Below are positions 27,567-37,113 of a stretch of 64,000 nt of DNA, in pieces (position 1 is the stretch's first letter; every line of letters starts with the position of its first letter). Under the pieces are notes generated by a model that made no database searches, had not been told where the DNA came from, and saw only the letters and a program-made list of their open reading frames with translations. The stretch lies in assembly GCA_963779845.1 (NCBI GenBank), contig CAVZZV010000005.1, positions 558,001 through 622,000 of the forward strand. The letters run 5' to 3'. The DNA comes from CAVZZV01 sp963779845. GTDB lineage: Bacteria; Bacteroidota; Bacteroidia; Bacteroidales; GCA-2748055. A program made the translations under genes and the position numbers.

Positions 27567-28331
27567 TCATACCTCTCTTTCTTTTACTCTTAGCCATGAA
27601 ATAAACAAGAAAAAAGGACCGATTATGCCCCAATAAATGGTTTTGGTAATATAGGGCAAACTGTTTTCAGCGAAATGGTGCCAAGGCTCTGGGAAATTTA
27701 AATTATTAATGACAATCCTTGTTTTACCAAAAAGCAGGTAAGCCATTAAAGATGTCCACATGGAAATCACCAGGGCAATCAGGAACAAGGACAAAATGGT
27801 CTTAAAAAAATTATTCTTCTTAAAATACACTGCTCCTAATAAAAATATCGTTTGCAAGACCATATATGACCCAAGTGATTTTAATAAAGGAGAGTAAAAT
27901 GGATCAACAAATAGGAATTCCTTTCCGGGGAGAAGCGAGAGTAGTATTCCTGAAAGTAAGTTTACCACCATTAGCAATCCATAAATAAGTACTACAAATA
28001 TGGGGGAGGAAATCAGCCAGGCCGCAGCAAGTTTTTCCAATGAAGTCGCGGGTAGGCTAAGAAAAAACAGGGCCTTTTCCCGGCTTTGTAATTCATTAAA
28101 TATCAATGAGCTAAATATAAATCCTCCTAGAATTACAATGGGTAGGGTTATGCCGTAAAACAATCTGGCATTGATGGGTATCGGCGAATTATAGCCTGTA
28201 AGTATAAGTACTATAATAAGGAAGGCGGCAACACCCGCGGCAACAATTAAGGTATTTCCAGACATTATAACCTGTCTGCGTACAAGTAGAGCAATTCGTG
28301 GTATGCTAAAAGTATTATTCTTCATATTCAT
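27567..28331 (-). CDS. ABC transporter permease
   Basis: A 254-residue membrane protein with about six hydrophobic helices and no soluble domain. The segment FNELQSREKALFFLSLPATSLEKLAAAWLI resembles the coupling region of ABC-2 type permeases from GntR-linked cassettes, by position after the second helix. Its ATG overlaps the TAA of the ATPase gene by one base (TAATG), so translation is coupled. Substrate unknown; YtrA-linked systems often respond to envelope stress. Confidence 0.82.
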   Translation of the reverse strand: MNMKNNTFSIPRIALLVRRQVIMSGNTLIVAAGVAAFLIIVLILTGYNSPIPINARLFYGITLPIVILGGFIFSSLIFNELQSREKALFFLSLPATSLEKLAAAWLISSPIFVVLIYGLLMVVNLLSGILLSLLPGKEFLFVDPFYSPLLKSLGSYMVLQTIFLLGAVYFKKNNFFKTILSLFLIALVISMWTSLMAYLLFGKTRIVINNLNFPEPWHHFAENSLPYITKTIYWGIIGPFFLFISWLRVKEREV

Positions 28332-29161
28332 TATGATTTAAAAAGATTATTAATTTCAATGCCTTTATGAATTACTCCATTAAAGAGCAACTCCAGGTCA
28401 ACTTCGGTTTCTCTTCCTCTGTTTTTGAATACAGCAGATGTTCCCCCAAATACCTCTTCAGAATATATAATTTCCTCTTTTTCTGATTCCTTAAGAATTC
28501 CAAATGAAAGACATTTTGATATTTCACTTACAGATTGAAAAAATTTAATTTTTCCCTCATCCAAAATAATGACATGATCAATAAGAGTAGCTAAATCCCG
28601 CACCTGATGTGTTGAAATGATAACCAACCTGTTCTCTTCAATGCTTGAAGCCATTATTTTCCTGAATTGACTTTTGCTTGGAATGTCCAACCCATTGGTT
28701 GGCTCATCCAGGATCAACAACCGGACTTGGGTAGCTATGCCAAAGGCAATTAAAAACTTCTTTTTCTGTCCGTATGACAAATCATTGAGACGTTCGTTAC
28801 CATCTACCTGAAACTCATTTAACAAATTTTTGAATTCGCTTTTGTTAAAACCAGGGTAAAAAGCGCCATTAATCTTTGCAAAGGAGAAACCACGAATTGA
28901 CGGTAAATTAAATTCTTCAGGGATAATTATAATATCCTGAAGTACATCGGGTGACCGTTGAGAAGAAGGTATTCCAAAAACATGGCATTCACCTGAAGTC
29001 GGAAAAAGAAGTCCGGTAATTTGCTTTAGCAAAGTGGTTTTTCCGGCTCCATTTTTACCAAATAAACCGTAAATATTCCCTAAAGGGAGTGAAAGATCCA
29101 GGTTATTGAAAAGCAATCTGTTTTTGCGGTAGCCGAAATTTAATTTTTTAATTTCTACCAT
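28331..29161 (-). CDS. ABC transporter ATP-binding protein
   Basis: A 276-residue ABC ATPase with Walker A FGKNGAGKTTLLKQIT (about 35-50), a degenerate signature LSYGQKKKFLIAFGIA, Walker B LLILDEPTNGLD and the switch His in VIISTHQVRDL. The LSYGQ signature variant is common in ABC-2-type exporters. The C-terminal ~60 residues are a short extra domain. It is the first gene of the operon and lies directly behind the promoter and operator. Confidence 0.92.
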   Translation of the reverse strand: MVEIKKLNFGYRKNRLLFNNLDLSLPLGNIYGLFGKNGAGKTTLLKQITGLLFPTSGECHVFGIPSSQRSPDVLQDIIIIPEEFNLPSIRGFSFAKINGAFYPGFNKSEFKNLLNEFQVDGNERLNDLSYGQKKKFLIAFGIATQVRLLILDEPTNGLDIPSKSQFRKIMASSIEENRLVIISTHQVRDLATLIDHVIILDEGKIKFFQSVSEISKCLSFGILKESEKEEIIYSEEVFGGTSAVFKNRGRETEVDLELLFNGVIHKGIEINNLFKS

Positions 29162-29186
29162 GATAATTTCTGTTTAAGTATTTAAT

Positions 29187-29212
29187 TAGTGTATTACTTT
29201 ACTAATACACTA
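29187..29212. promoter_or_regulatory. 26-bp palindromic operator for the GntR regulator
   Basis: Perfect 10-bp arms TAGTGTATTA and TAATACACTA flank a 6-base spacer. The site lies 26 bases before the ATPase ATG and directly follows the -7 box, so a bound dimer would cover the transcription start. Autorepression by the GntR protein at 27179-27565 is the natural reading. Confidence 0.85.
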
Positions 29213-29242
29213 CAAATATAGATAATTTATTAAAAATCCAAA
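29213..29242 (-). promoter_or_regulatory. Promoter of the GntR-ABC operon
   Basis: On the minus strand TTTG (29242-29239) is followed after 18 bases by TATATTTG (29220-29213), a good TTTG-N17-23-TAnnTTTG promoter. The -7 box abuts the operator palindrome. Confidence 0.75.
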
Positions 29243-29334
29243 AAAATGTTTTTATTTTATTAAAAAGCGGAAATTATAGAATCGAAAGATCATAAAATAG
29301 GTATGATACAGGATCAACAGAATATTAAATGTAT

Positions 29335-29751
29335 TTAAAATTCCCAGGGGATAATGGTAATAATATGAATCAAGGCCAAGCTTATCAGGACATTCACGAT
29401 CGTGAAAACAATATTGTATGCCTCCCGGAAGCGTTTGATCTTTCGCCGCAACATTATAGCCAGATTGGGCACAATAAAAGCGGTGATCACCACGCCATAA
29501 TAGATGAAAAAGGAGGTATCTTCTATCGGTTCTTCCTCCAAAGCCGATTTTCCATTGAAAAAAAGCACAAGATAGGAAAGGAGAAGGAAAATAACCAGGT
29601 ATATGAGGTAGCTCAGTTTAAGGGAAATAGTCGATTTCGGGCGTTTCCTGTGTATTCGAAAAGGTCTGATTATAATTATTGAAACGATAAACAGTAACAG
29701 AAAAGTAGCGATAAAAACAACGTGAAGAAGAAAATCTAGAAAAACGCTCAT
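29335..29751 (-). CDS. Four-helix membrane protein of unknown function
   Basis: A 138-residue hydrophobic protein with predicted membrane helices at about 8-30, 45-65, 85-103 and 112-133, and basic loops (RPFRIHRKRPKS, LRRKIKRFRE). I do not recognise a family. Its ATG overlaps the stop of the S9 peptidase gene as ATGA at 29748-29751, so it is translated together with that peptidase and may be its membrane partner. Confidence 0.6.
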   Translation of the reverse strand: MSVFLDFLLHVVFIATFLLLFIVSIIIIRPFRIHRKRPKSTISLKLSYLIYLVIFLLLSYLVLFFNGKSALEEEPIEDTSFFIYYGVVITAFIVPNLAIMLRRKIKRFREAYNIVFTIVNVLISLALIHIITIIPWEF

Positions 29752-31857
29752 GTAGGTTTAAGGTATTTATCCAGCCATCCGAAAAACTCCCTCTGCCAAA
29801 GAATGCTGTTCTGGGGTTTAAGAATAAAATGTGTCTCTCCAGGGAAAACCAGTAATTTACTGGGGATTCCCCGCAGTTGTGCGGCATTGAATGCCTGCAG
29901 GCTTTCCGTATAGGGAATCCGAAGGTCATTTTCACCGGTGATGATCATAATGGGGGTATCCCATTTATCTATGGAAAGATGGGGTGAAAAAGAATAACTA
30001 TGAGGTTTTGGGTTTTCCCAGTAAGGACCGCCAAGATCATGGTTCACGAAGAATATCTCATCGGTTGAGGCGTACATACTCTCCAGATTGTAAATCCCAC
30101 AGTGCGAGATGAAGGCTTTAAACCTTCCCTCATGATGGCCTGCCAGATAAAAAACGGAATATCCGCCATAACTGGCCCCCACCGCACCCAGCTTTTCTTC
30201 ATCCACAAATGGCTCTTTTTTTACCGCGTCCACTGCGCTAAGGTAATCTTTCATGTTCTGGCCTCCGTAATCGCCGGAAATCTGTTCATTCCAGGCACTT
30301 CCAAAAGTGGGCAATCCTCTTCTGTTGGGGGCAATGATAATATATCCATTAGCAGCCATGAGTTGAAAATTCCACCGATAGGAAAAAAACTGACTTACAG
30401 CACTCTGAGGCCCTCCCTGGCAGTAAAGCAGTGCAGGATATTTTTTTTCAGGATCAAAATCAGGGGGATAAATGACCCACACCAACATATTCTTGTTATC
30501 GCTGGTTTTCACCCACCGTTCTTCTACCTGGCCGAATTTTAAATTTTGATATTTATCGGAATTCACCGCACTCAACTGTACCTCTTCCCCGCTTTCAGTA
30601 TCTATCCTGAAGAGTTCTGCCGCCATGGACATCGACATTTTTTCAGCGATAATACTGTGATCGGTAAGACTAAAAGAAATGTAATCGTGCGGACCTTCAG
30701 TTAGCTGAACGATATTTTGGTCTGCAATATTTATCTTATAGATCTGATAAGTGGCCTTTGTCCCGCTTATAAAATAAATGAAAGAACCATCAGCGGACCA
30801 CCTTATATTTTGGATACTCTGGTCGAAATCCCGGCTCAGGTTGGTTTTCTTACCGGTAGACAGGTTGAGCAGGTAAAGGCTTTCCTTATCGGCTTCATAC
30901 CCGGGGGTTTTCATACTTTGCCATGCAAGCTTCTTCCCGTCAGGGGAAAATACGGGAAATCGATCGTACCCCGGCATCCCTTTCGTGACATTCTCAGTAT
31001 TCCCTGAGGCCAGCTCATAGATATAGATATCAGAATTTGTACTCAGCGCATAATCTTTCCCTTTCATTTTTTTTGAGGTATAGACAATGGATTTCCCATC
31101 TGGGCCCCAACAAATCTGGGATTGATCGAAATCGGGCGATAAGGGGGAATCCCACGGCTCGCCGGCCATAATATCAAGTCCCTCACCAATGGTATCATCA
31201 CCATAATCCTGCAAAAAGATATGGCTATAGGAATGGTCGTTCCAGGAATCCCAATGCCGGTACATCAGATCGTTAATAATACGAACATTCGCCAGGGGAA
31301 GGTCCGGGTACAAGTCAATCGTACCTTTTTCCAGTTTCACATCCTTCAGGTAGAAAATTTTATCACCACCCGGGGAAAACTCAAAGTTATTGATTCCGCC
31401 ATCAATATCCGATTTACGGGTTGGAGAGCTGCCATCGGTTTCCATTTCCCAGATCTGGGCAGTCCCGGAGAGCATGGAAATATATCCTATCCGCTTGCCA
31501 TCAGGCCTCCAGCGGGCATTATAACAGCGTTCCATCGGACCGTGTAAGTTTGGTGCTTTCCCCCCCGTTAACAGGGACTGAATAAATATCGGATATCTTT
31601 TTATTGGTATTAATGTCATATCTGGTCACATTAAACAATACCGACCTTCCATCCGGGGAAACCTGATGATCACTTATACGGCCAAATTTCCAAAGGATTT
31701 CAGGGGTAAGAATTCCATTTTGAACTTCCACTTCGCTCAGTTCGCCGGAATAATCCGCTTTTAATTCCTCTTTAGGAATTTGCTTCTTCCCACAGCCAAC
31801 AAACAGGAAAAGGAGAATGGAAAGGAAAAGAACCGGATAAGGACCTTTTTGTAACAT
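29748..31857 (-). pseudogene. S9-family prolyl oligopeptidase-like lipoprotein with one frameshift
   Basis: Two frames together make one complete S9 peptidase. The first, from ATG 31857, has a lipoprotein signal (LLFLFVGCGKK) and the start of the WD-like propeller (HQVSPDGRSVLFNVTRYD). It stops at a TAA at 31521-31519. Translation then resumes with NARWRPDGKRIGYIS and runs to 29748 with the propeller, the nucleophile GASYGGYS, Asp in GENDLRIPY and His in GETHFILKP. Removing one T near 31522 restores a single frame of about 700 residues. All catalytic residues are intact, so a base-calling error or very recent lesion is more likely than decay. Confidence 0.85.
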
Positions 31858-31867
31858 ACTCTATTAA

Positions 31868-32896
31868 TTATACAAGGGGTTTAATCCTCAGTCCCTCTCT
31901 TACTTTCCCTTCTATTTCGGCAGAAAGTTCAGGATTATCAAGGAGAAGGTTTTTCACAGCGTCTCGGCCCTGACCTAATTTTGTATCCCCATAGCTGAAC
32001 CAGGAGCCACTTTTTTTCACTATATTCATATCCACACCCAGATCAATGATTTCGCCTGTCTTGGATATTCCTTCACCATACATGATGTCAAATTCTGCTT
32101 TTCTAAAGGGAGGGGCAAGCTTGTTTTTTACCACTTTTACTCTTGTACGGTTTCCCTGAATATCCTCCCCGTCTTTAATCTGACCGATCCGACGGACGTC
32201 CAGCCTAACTGAGGCATAGAATTTAAGTGCATTCCCTCCGGTGGTTGTTTCCGGGTTACCAAACATTACCCCAATCTTTTCACGAAGCTGATTGGTGAAC
32301 ATGCAACAGGTATTGGTTTTGTTAATGTTAGCGGTAAGCTTACGCAGGGCCTGTGACATAAGCCTTGCCTGAAGTCCCATTTTGGAATCCCCCATTTCCC
32401 CTTCAATTTCGGCTTTTGGGGTCAAAGCCGCTACGGAGTCAATCACCACAATATCGATCGCTCCTGAACGGATAAGGTGATCGGTAATTTCAAGGGCCTG
32501 TTCACCATTATCGGGTTGGGAAATTAATAAATTCTCTGTATCAACCCCCAGTTTCTGTGCATAGAAACGATCGAAAGCATGCTCAGCATCAATGAAGGCA
32601 GCGATACCTCCTGCCTTCTGGGCCTCCGCGATGGCGTGAATGGCGAGAGTGGTTTTCCCGGACGATTCAGGACCATAGATTTCAATGACCCTTCCCCTGG
32701 GATAGCCGCCTATCCCAAGGGCTATGTCGAGGCCAATGGAACCGGTCGAGATGGCAGGTACATCGATAATAGCTCCGTCGCCCATTTTCATAATAGCTCC
32801 TTTACCATATCCTTTTTCAATCTTATCAAGGGTTAATTGCAGTGCCTTTAGTTTTTCCTGGTTGATGTTTGCGGTGTCATTTTTTTCCTTTGCCAT
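31868..32896 (-). CDS. recA: Recombinase RecA
   Basis: A 342-residue RecA from ATG 32896; the frame also opens at 32929 but that start would overlap the upstream peroxiredoxin gene, and the shorter form has the typical N-terminus MAKEKND. Walker A is GPESSGKTT, Walker B is IVVIDSVAAL, and L1/L2 DNA-binding loops are seen around MGLQARLMSQALRK and NQLREKIGVMFGNPETTTGG. It promotes strand exchange and LexA-type cleavage. The C-terminus ends soon after the core without a long acidic tail. Confidence 0.97.
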   Translation of the reverse strand: MAKEKNDTANINQEKLKALQLTLDKIEKGYGKGAIMKMGDGAIIDVPAISTGSIGLDIALGIGGYPRGRVIEIYGPESSGKTTLAIHAIAEAQKAGGIAAFIDAEHAFDRFYAQKLGVDTENLLISQPDNGEQALEITDHLIRSGAIDIVVIDSVAALTPKAEIEGEMGDSKMGLQARLMSQALRKLTANINKTNTCCMFTNQLREKIGVMFGNPETTTGGNALKFYASVRLDVRRIGQIKDGEDIQGNRTRVKVVKNKLAPPFRKAEFDIMYGEGISKTGEIIDLGVDMNIVKKSGSWFSYGDTKLGQGRDAVKNLLLDNPELSAEIEGKVREGLRIKPLV

Positions 32897-32918
32897 AAGT
32901 ATTTTCTTATTAATGTAT

Positions 32919-33374
32919 TTATTCTTCAAATATCTGCCTGCTATGATCCTTAGTATTCACTTTTTCAAATATTTTTTCAATGGTTCCATCTTCTGATATA
33001 AGGAAGGTTGCCCTGTGAATACCCATAAAGATACGGCCAAGCATGGACTTTTCCCCCCATACGCCGTATTTTTTTATTACCTCTTTTTCAGGATCTGAAA
33101 TGAGCGGAAATGGCAGACTGTATTTGTTGATGAAGTTCTGGTGTGAACTCTGACTGTCGGCACTTACCCCAACAATTGCATAGCCTTTGGATTTAAAATC
33201 CAGATAATTATCCTTTAAATTGCAGGCCTCGGCAGTACATCCGGGGGTATTGTCTTTGGGGTAAAAATAAAGAACCAGCTTCTTTCCTTTAAACATAGAG
33301 AGGCTGATCTCATTTCCATTTTGATCTTTTGCTTGAAAATCAGGGGCTTTATCCCCAACTTTTAATGGTGTCAT
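32919..33374 (-). CDS. bcp: Thioredoxin-dependent peroxiredoxin (Bcp/PrxQ)
   Basis: A 151-residue peroxiredoxin. Peroxidatic Cys46 and resolving Cys51 lie in DNTPGCTAEACNLKD, the spacing of atypical two-cysteine PrxQ enzymes. Further family blocks are VGVSADSQSSHQNF and the C-terminal substrate-pocket region. It reduces hydrogen peroxide and organic peroxides in the cytoplasm using thioredoxin. It lies immediately upstream of recA, a pairing that could link oxidative stress defence and repair. Confidence 0.93.
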   Translation of the reverse strand: MTPLKVGDKAPDFQAKDQNGNEISLSMFKGKKLVLYFYPKDNTPGCTAEACNLKDNYLDFKSKGYAIVGVSADSQSSHQNFINKYSLPFPLISDPEKEVIKKYGVWGEKSMLGRIFMGIHRATFLISEDGTIEKIFEKVNTKDHSRQIFEE

Positions 33375-33514
33375 GGTTTCTGGATTTTACGTGTAAATGT
33401 ACTAATTCGAAATAAAAAAACCGGTTAACAACTTCACTGTTTTTCAACAATCATTGAAGAAGTTTAATTTGTATTTTTAGCGGGGAAAAATTTTAAGATT
33501 AACCTAAAAACAAG

Positions 33515-35614
33515 ATGGGAGTGATTATGTTTAAATTTAACCCTTACCGCCCGATAAGTGTTTTCGCAATAATTTTGTGCATGTCCGGTTTCAGCCATGC
33601 CCAAATAAACGAGAAAGGTACTCAGGATTTAAAAACTACCGCCCTCGGTCTTTTCGAAAAGGGCGAATATGCACAGGCCTATGAGGCATATTCACAGCTT
33701 TTAAGCCGCTATCCCAAGGACGGGTTATTTAATTATTACGCAGGCCTCTCGCTTCTGAAGCAAAAAAAGGATGCTCCGGGGGCCATCAGGCTCCTCGAAT
33801 TTGCTTCCTCTAAAGCCCAGGTGCCCACAGAGGTATATTATTATCTAGGTCAAGCCTACCGCGATAATTATAAATTTTCCGAATCGAGGGACGCTTATAT
33901 TAAATATGCCCGCCTGGCAGATAAAAACGCCTTGAAGGAAAACCTTCCCGAACACGAGGCGCAGATGTCGGCCAACGCGGTTCTAGCCATAGAGGAATAT
34001 AATCCGTTCGATATACTGGCCACTTCACTATTTACCTTCAGGGACAGCAATTACGTACGACAAGTGAAGGGAAAAGGGGGCCAACTCATGATCAAACCAC
34101 GCGAATTGTTTGGTAAGGAGGAAAAGGAGGGTGATCTGACCAACTATATGTTCATGCCTAAAAATGTATCCAAGGGAGAATATATTTTTATTTCCGGGAC
34201 CCCAAGGTCGAAAAAGAGGGGCTCCGATCTTTTCAGGATTAAAAAACTAAATGGAAATAACTGGTCGGATCCTGTGGCTATTGAAAGAATCAACAGCAAT
34301 TATGACGAAATCATGCCCTATTTCGATCCGATTGGAAAGGATTTATATTATGCTTCCAAAGGCCATAATTCCATGGGAGGTTTCGATATTTTCAAATCGC
34401 ATTATGATCCGGATCGGGATAGCTGGAGTGAGCCTGTAGGTTTAGGATTTCCCATTAACTCACCTGACAATGAGTTTTTGCTGATTCCTGGTAGTGACCT
34501 TGGAACGGTTCAACTATTGACAGACCGGCAGGGAATTGACAGCATGTATACGGTATATAAACTGCATATCCAGGAACCGAAAAAATCGCTCGCCACCGCT
34601 ACCCAGGAAGAAATTATGCAAATTGGCAAGCTTGGGGGAATAGAGGCAATTCCCTCTATTGTTGATATCCGGCAGGAAAAAGGCAAGAACAGAGAGGAAA
34701 TAAGCCAGCCCGCTGCCGTAGTGGTAACTTCCATGGTAGATGCCAACGCTTCAGCAAATAATTCACAATTGAAGAGCGCGATGAGGTACCAGGTCATTTC
34801 AGACTCCCTTTCCATTTTGGCCGGTAAAGCAAGGATTAATGTTAAAGAGATGAGCGATCCAAACGAGCGCTGGGACTGGCAGCGAAAGATTATCGAATGG
34901 GAAAAATATTCAAAGGATTTCCAGGAAAAAGCCAATAAGAGCTTTGCTGATCTGCAACTAGACAGAGAATATCAAACTGCAAATCCGGTTCCTCCCGGCA
35001 TAAAAAAGGATACGGTAATAAATGGGATAACCCTCTTTAGTTATACCGCTAATGATGGGATAAAAATTTCAGGGTACAGTCAAGAATCTTTTCCTGCACA
35101 AGAAAATAAGGTGAATAAGGAGTCCGTACCCCCATTCAAGAAGAGTCTTTCCGAAAAGCCCGATGATTTGGACCCCACAGGGACTCCAAAAAACATCTCA
35201 GAAGAGCCCACCCTGATTCAGAAGAATGATGAGGGTGTTGCTCCCTTAAATACCAAAAGGGCGGAATTGGATTTTACCATCCTCGGTAAATCCCCCTATA
35301 ATTCAGATAATCCATTTCTAGCTGAGGAAAGCCTGCCACAAGGGCCCTTCTACCGTATACAGATTGGAGTTTACAGCCAGGCGCGCGATTGGGATACCTT
35401 CCGGGGGATTACTCCCATAACTGAGGAAAAGATTGAAGACAGGGGATTATTCAAATATTATGCGGGCAAATTCCAAACTTACCAAGAGGCTCGGAATGCC
35501 GTGGAAAAAATCAAACTTTACGGGTTTACCGATGCATTTATTGTTGGCTGGTACGATGGCCAAAAAATGGCGGTGGAGCGGGTGTACACTTTAGAAAAAA
35601 GGGACAGGAAGTGA
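33515..35614 (+). CDS. Secreted TPR/PD40-like protein with SPOR domain
   Basis: A 699-residue protein with a signal peptide (FAIILCMSGFSHAQ; M5 at 33527 is an alternative start). Residues 40-150 carry TPR-like helical pairs (ALGLFEKGEYAQAYEAYSQL, YYYLGQAYRDNYKFSESRDA). About 180-345 hold PD40-type propeller repeats (YIFISGTPRSKKRGSDLFRI, DPIGKDLYYASKGHNSMGGF). A long Lys/Glu/Pro-rich region follows, and 610-695 is a SPOR domain (FYRIQIGVYSQARD, YYAGKFQTYQEARNAVEKI). The TPR-PD40 order recalls the Bacteroidota PorE/OmpA-like envelope scaffolds, with SPOR replacing OmpA. It is probably periplasmic and cell-wall bound. Confidence 0.75.
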   Translation: MGVIMFKFNPYRPISVFAIILCMSGFSHAQINEKGTQDLKTTALGLFEKGEYAQAYEAYSQLLSRYPKDGLFNYYAGLSLLKQKKDAPGAIRLLEFASSKAQVPTEVYYYLGQAYRDNYKFSESRDAYIKYARLADKNALKENLPEHEAQMSANAVLAIEEYNPFDILATSLFTFRDSNYVRQVKGKGGQLMIKPRELFGKEEKEGDLTNYMFMPKNVSKGEYIFISGTPRSKKRGSDLFRIKKLNGNNWSDPVAIERINSNYDEIMPYFDPIGKDLYYASKGHNSMGGFDIFKSHYDPDRDSWSEPVGLGFPINSPDNEFLLIPGSDLGTVQLLTDRQGIDSMYTVYKLHIQEPKKSLATATQEEIMQIGKLGGIEAIPSIVDIRQEKGKNREEISQPAAVVVTSMVDANASANNSQLKSAMRYQVISDSLSILAGKARINVKEMSDPNERWDWQRKIIEWEKYSKDFQEKANKSFADLQLDREYQTANPVPPGIKKDTVINGITLFSYTANDGIKISGYSQESFPAQENKVNKESVPPFKKSLSEKPDDLDPTGTPKNISEEPTLIQKNDEGVAPLNTKRAELDFTILGKSPYNSDNPFLAEESLPQGPFYRIQIGVYSQARDWDTFRGITPITEEKIEDRGLFKYYAGKFQTYQEARNAVEKIKLYGFTDAFIVGWYDGQKMAVERVYTLEKRDRK

Positions 35615-35694
35615 AAAACGGAGCTTCAGCTGCTCAGGCACATTCTTTAATTTCGCTCATGTGCAATATCTGAGTAGCTGAAATTCCGTTTTTT
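35614..35694. terminator. Bidirectional terminator hairpin
   Basis: Between two convergent genes lies a long imperfect inverted repeat: AAAAACGGAGCTTCAGCT and CTCAG pair with CTGAG, AGCTGAA and CCGTTTTTT, with a further GCACAT/ATGTGC stem inside. An A-run precedes and a T-run follows, so it can stop transcription from either side. Confidence 0.85.
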
Positions 35695-35698
35695 AAGA

Positions 35699-36184
35699 TT
35701 AGGCCATCGCTTTTTTATTCAGCCTTTCCTCGGCAAGCTTATTCAATTTTTCATCCGCTTTATATTCCTGATCAAGCGTTTTTTGAAGCTTTTCTGCGAC
35801 CTCATCGAATTTTAATTCTTTAGCATACCGGACAGCAGTTCCATAACCCGAAATTTCGTAATGCTCCACCCTTTGGGCATCGGCAATGATTCCGGCATTA
35901 AGAACATCTTCGGAAGTATCCTCCTTCATGAAGCTTTCAGCCTCTTTAATTAATCCTTCCATCCCTTTGCACTTTTCACCTTCGTACTTGAAGCCGAGAT
36001 CGTTGCATATCTTCACAATTCTCTCCTGCTGGCTCTGGGTTTCTTTAAGATGATCCTCAAAGGCTTGCTTCAATTTACTGTCTTTCGAGTGCTCAGCCAT
36101 TTTCGGTAAAGCTTCAATCATTTGAGTTTCTGCACTATACAAATCCTGCAACTGATGTTCAAATAAATCTTTTAAAGTTTTCAT
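35699..36184 (-). CDS. Ferritin-like DUF892 (YciE/YciF) protein
   Basis: A 161-residue protein from ATG 36184; an open extension to 36232 is not conserved-looking. It starts with MKTLKDLFEHQLQDLYSAE and contains the four-helix bundle with metal-binding Glu/His sets (QMIEALPKMAEHSKD, DAQRVEHYEISGYGTAVRYA). YciE/YciF proteins are ferritin-like and stress-induced, with an unclear enzymatic role. It is followed by the shared bidirectional terminator. Confidence 0.88.
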   Translation of the reverse strand: MKTLKDLFEHQLQDLYSAETQMIEALPKMAEHSKDSKLKQAFEDHLKETQSQQERIVKICNDLGFKYEGEKCKGMEGLIKEAESFMKEDTSEDVLNAGIIADAQRVEHYEISGYGTAVRYAKELKFDEVAEKLQKTLDQEYKADEKLNKLAEERLNKKAMA

Positions 36185-36321
36185 ATTACAAATTTTTAAA
36201 ATTAATAAATAACGAGACCAACCCTTCCTCACTGTATCTGATGGCTTCTCGCTTTAAAATAAACATCACTCATCCTAAAGATTGTTCGACAATTAATATT
36301 TTTTTAATAGGTTTTTTTTGT

Positions 36322-36329
36322 TAATTTTG
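36322..36329 (+). promoter_or_regulatory. Candidate -7 promoter box for clpS
   Basis: TAATTTTG fits TAnnTTTG and lies 20 bases before the clpS ATG. No -33 element is obvious. Confidence 0.4.
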
Positions 36330-36349
36330 GATGAGACAAATTCTTAAAA

Positions 36350-36631
36350 ATGACAGACCGGTTTCAGGATAAGCCTCTGGCAAAGGATAAAATGCAAGAG
36401 AAAGCCAATGCAGAAAGCACACTTATCCTTCACAATGACGATATAAATACCTTTGAGTATGTGATCAGGAACCTTGTAGAAATCTGTTCCCATACTCCGG
36501 AACAAGCCGAGCAATGTACTTTAATGGCTCATTACAAAGGTTTATGCGATGTCAAAAGAGGAAAAAAAGATATCCTGCGGGAGATGAGGCAGGATCTCAT
36601 TAAAAATGGACTTAAGGCAAGCATAGATTAA
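36350..36631 (+). CDS. clpS: ClpS adaptor protein
   Basis: A 93-residue protein with the ClpS core: LHNDDINTFEYVIRNLVEI, which forms the N-degron pocket, and LMAHYKGLCDVKRGKKDIL. It binds the ClpA/ClpC N-domain and delivers N-degron substrates. The ~25-residue charged N-terminal extension is usual. It is followed by nfeD after 11 bases, so these are probably co-transcribed. Confidence 0.9.
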   Translation: MTDRFQDKPLAKDKMQEKANAESTLILHNDDINTFEYVIRNLVEICSHTPEQAEQCTLMAHYKGLCDVKRGKKDILREMRQDLIKNGLKASID

Positions 36632-36642
36632 TTTGTAAAGAT

Positions 36643-37107
36643 ATGGCTGGCATTATCGCACTGATTTTATTGGGTATTTTTCTTTTTCTTATCGAATTTT
36701 TAATCATTCCGGGTATTACCGTAGCAGGTATTGGAGGAACGGTTCTTCTTGGAGGGGGGATTTACCTTGCCTTTGAAAAATTCGGGAATGAGGTCGGATT
36801 TACTTTTCTCATTGGATCCTTTCTTGCTTCGGTGGTTATTCTGGCTATTTCCTTGCGCGCAAAGACCTGGAAAAGAGTTATGTTAAACACCACTGTCCTT
36901 GGAAATGCCAATGAAAATCCGCCAAAGGATTCCCTTTTCCCCGGGGACAAAGGGGTGACCTTAACCAGACTTGGTCCCATTGGTAAAGTGAAAGTTAACG
37001 GGATCGTAGCAGAAGGAAAATCCACAGGAGGATATATAAATCCACATACAGAAATTGAGGTAGTAAAAATATCAGGTTACCAGGTAATTGTTAAACCCAT
37101 TAAATAA
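36643..37107 (+). CDS. NfeD-like membrane protein
   Basis: A 154-residue protein with two or three N-terminal membrane helices (IALILLGIFLFLIEFLIIPG, VGFTFLIGSFLASVVILAIS) and a C-terminal OB-fold of the NfeD type (GDKGVTLTRLGPIGKVKVNG). It lacks the large protease domain of long NfeD proteins. It precedes the flotillin gene by six bases, the standard nfeD-floA pairing for membrane microdomain organisation. Confidence 0.85.
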   Translation: MAGIIALILLGIFLFLIEFLIIPGITVAGIGGTVLLGGGIYLAFEKFGNEVGFTFLIGSFLASVVILAISLRAKTWKRVMLNTTVLGNANENPPKDSLFPGDKGVTLTRLGPIGKVKVNGIVAEGKSTGGYINPHTEIEVVKISGYQVIVKPIK

Positions 37108-37113
37108 AACTAT

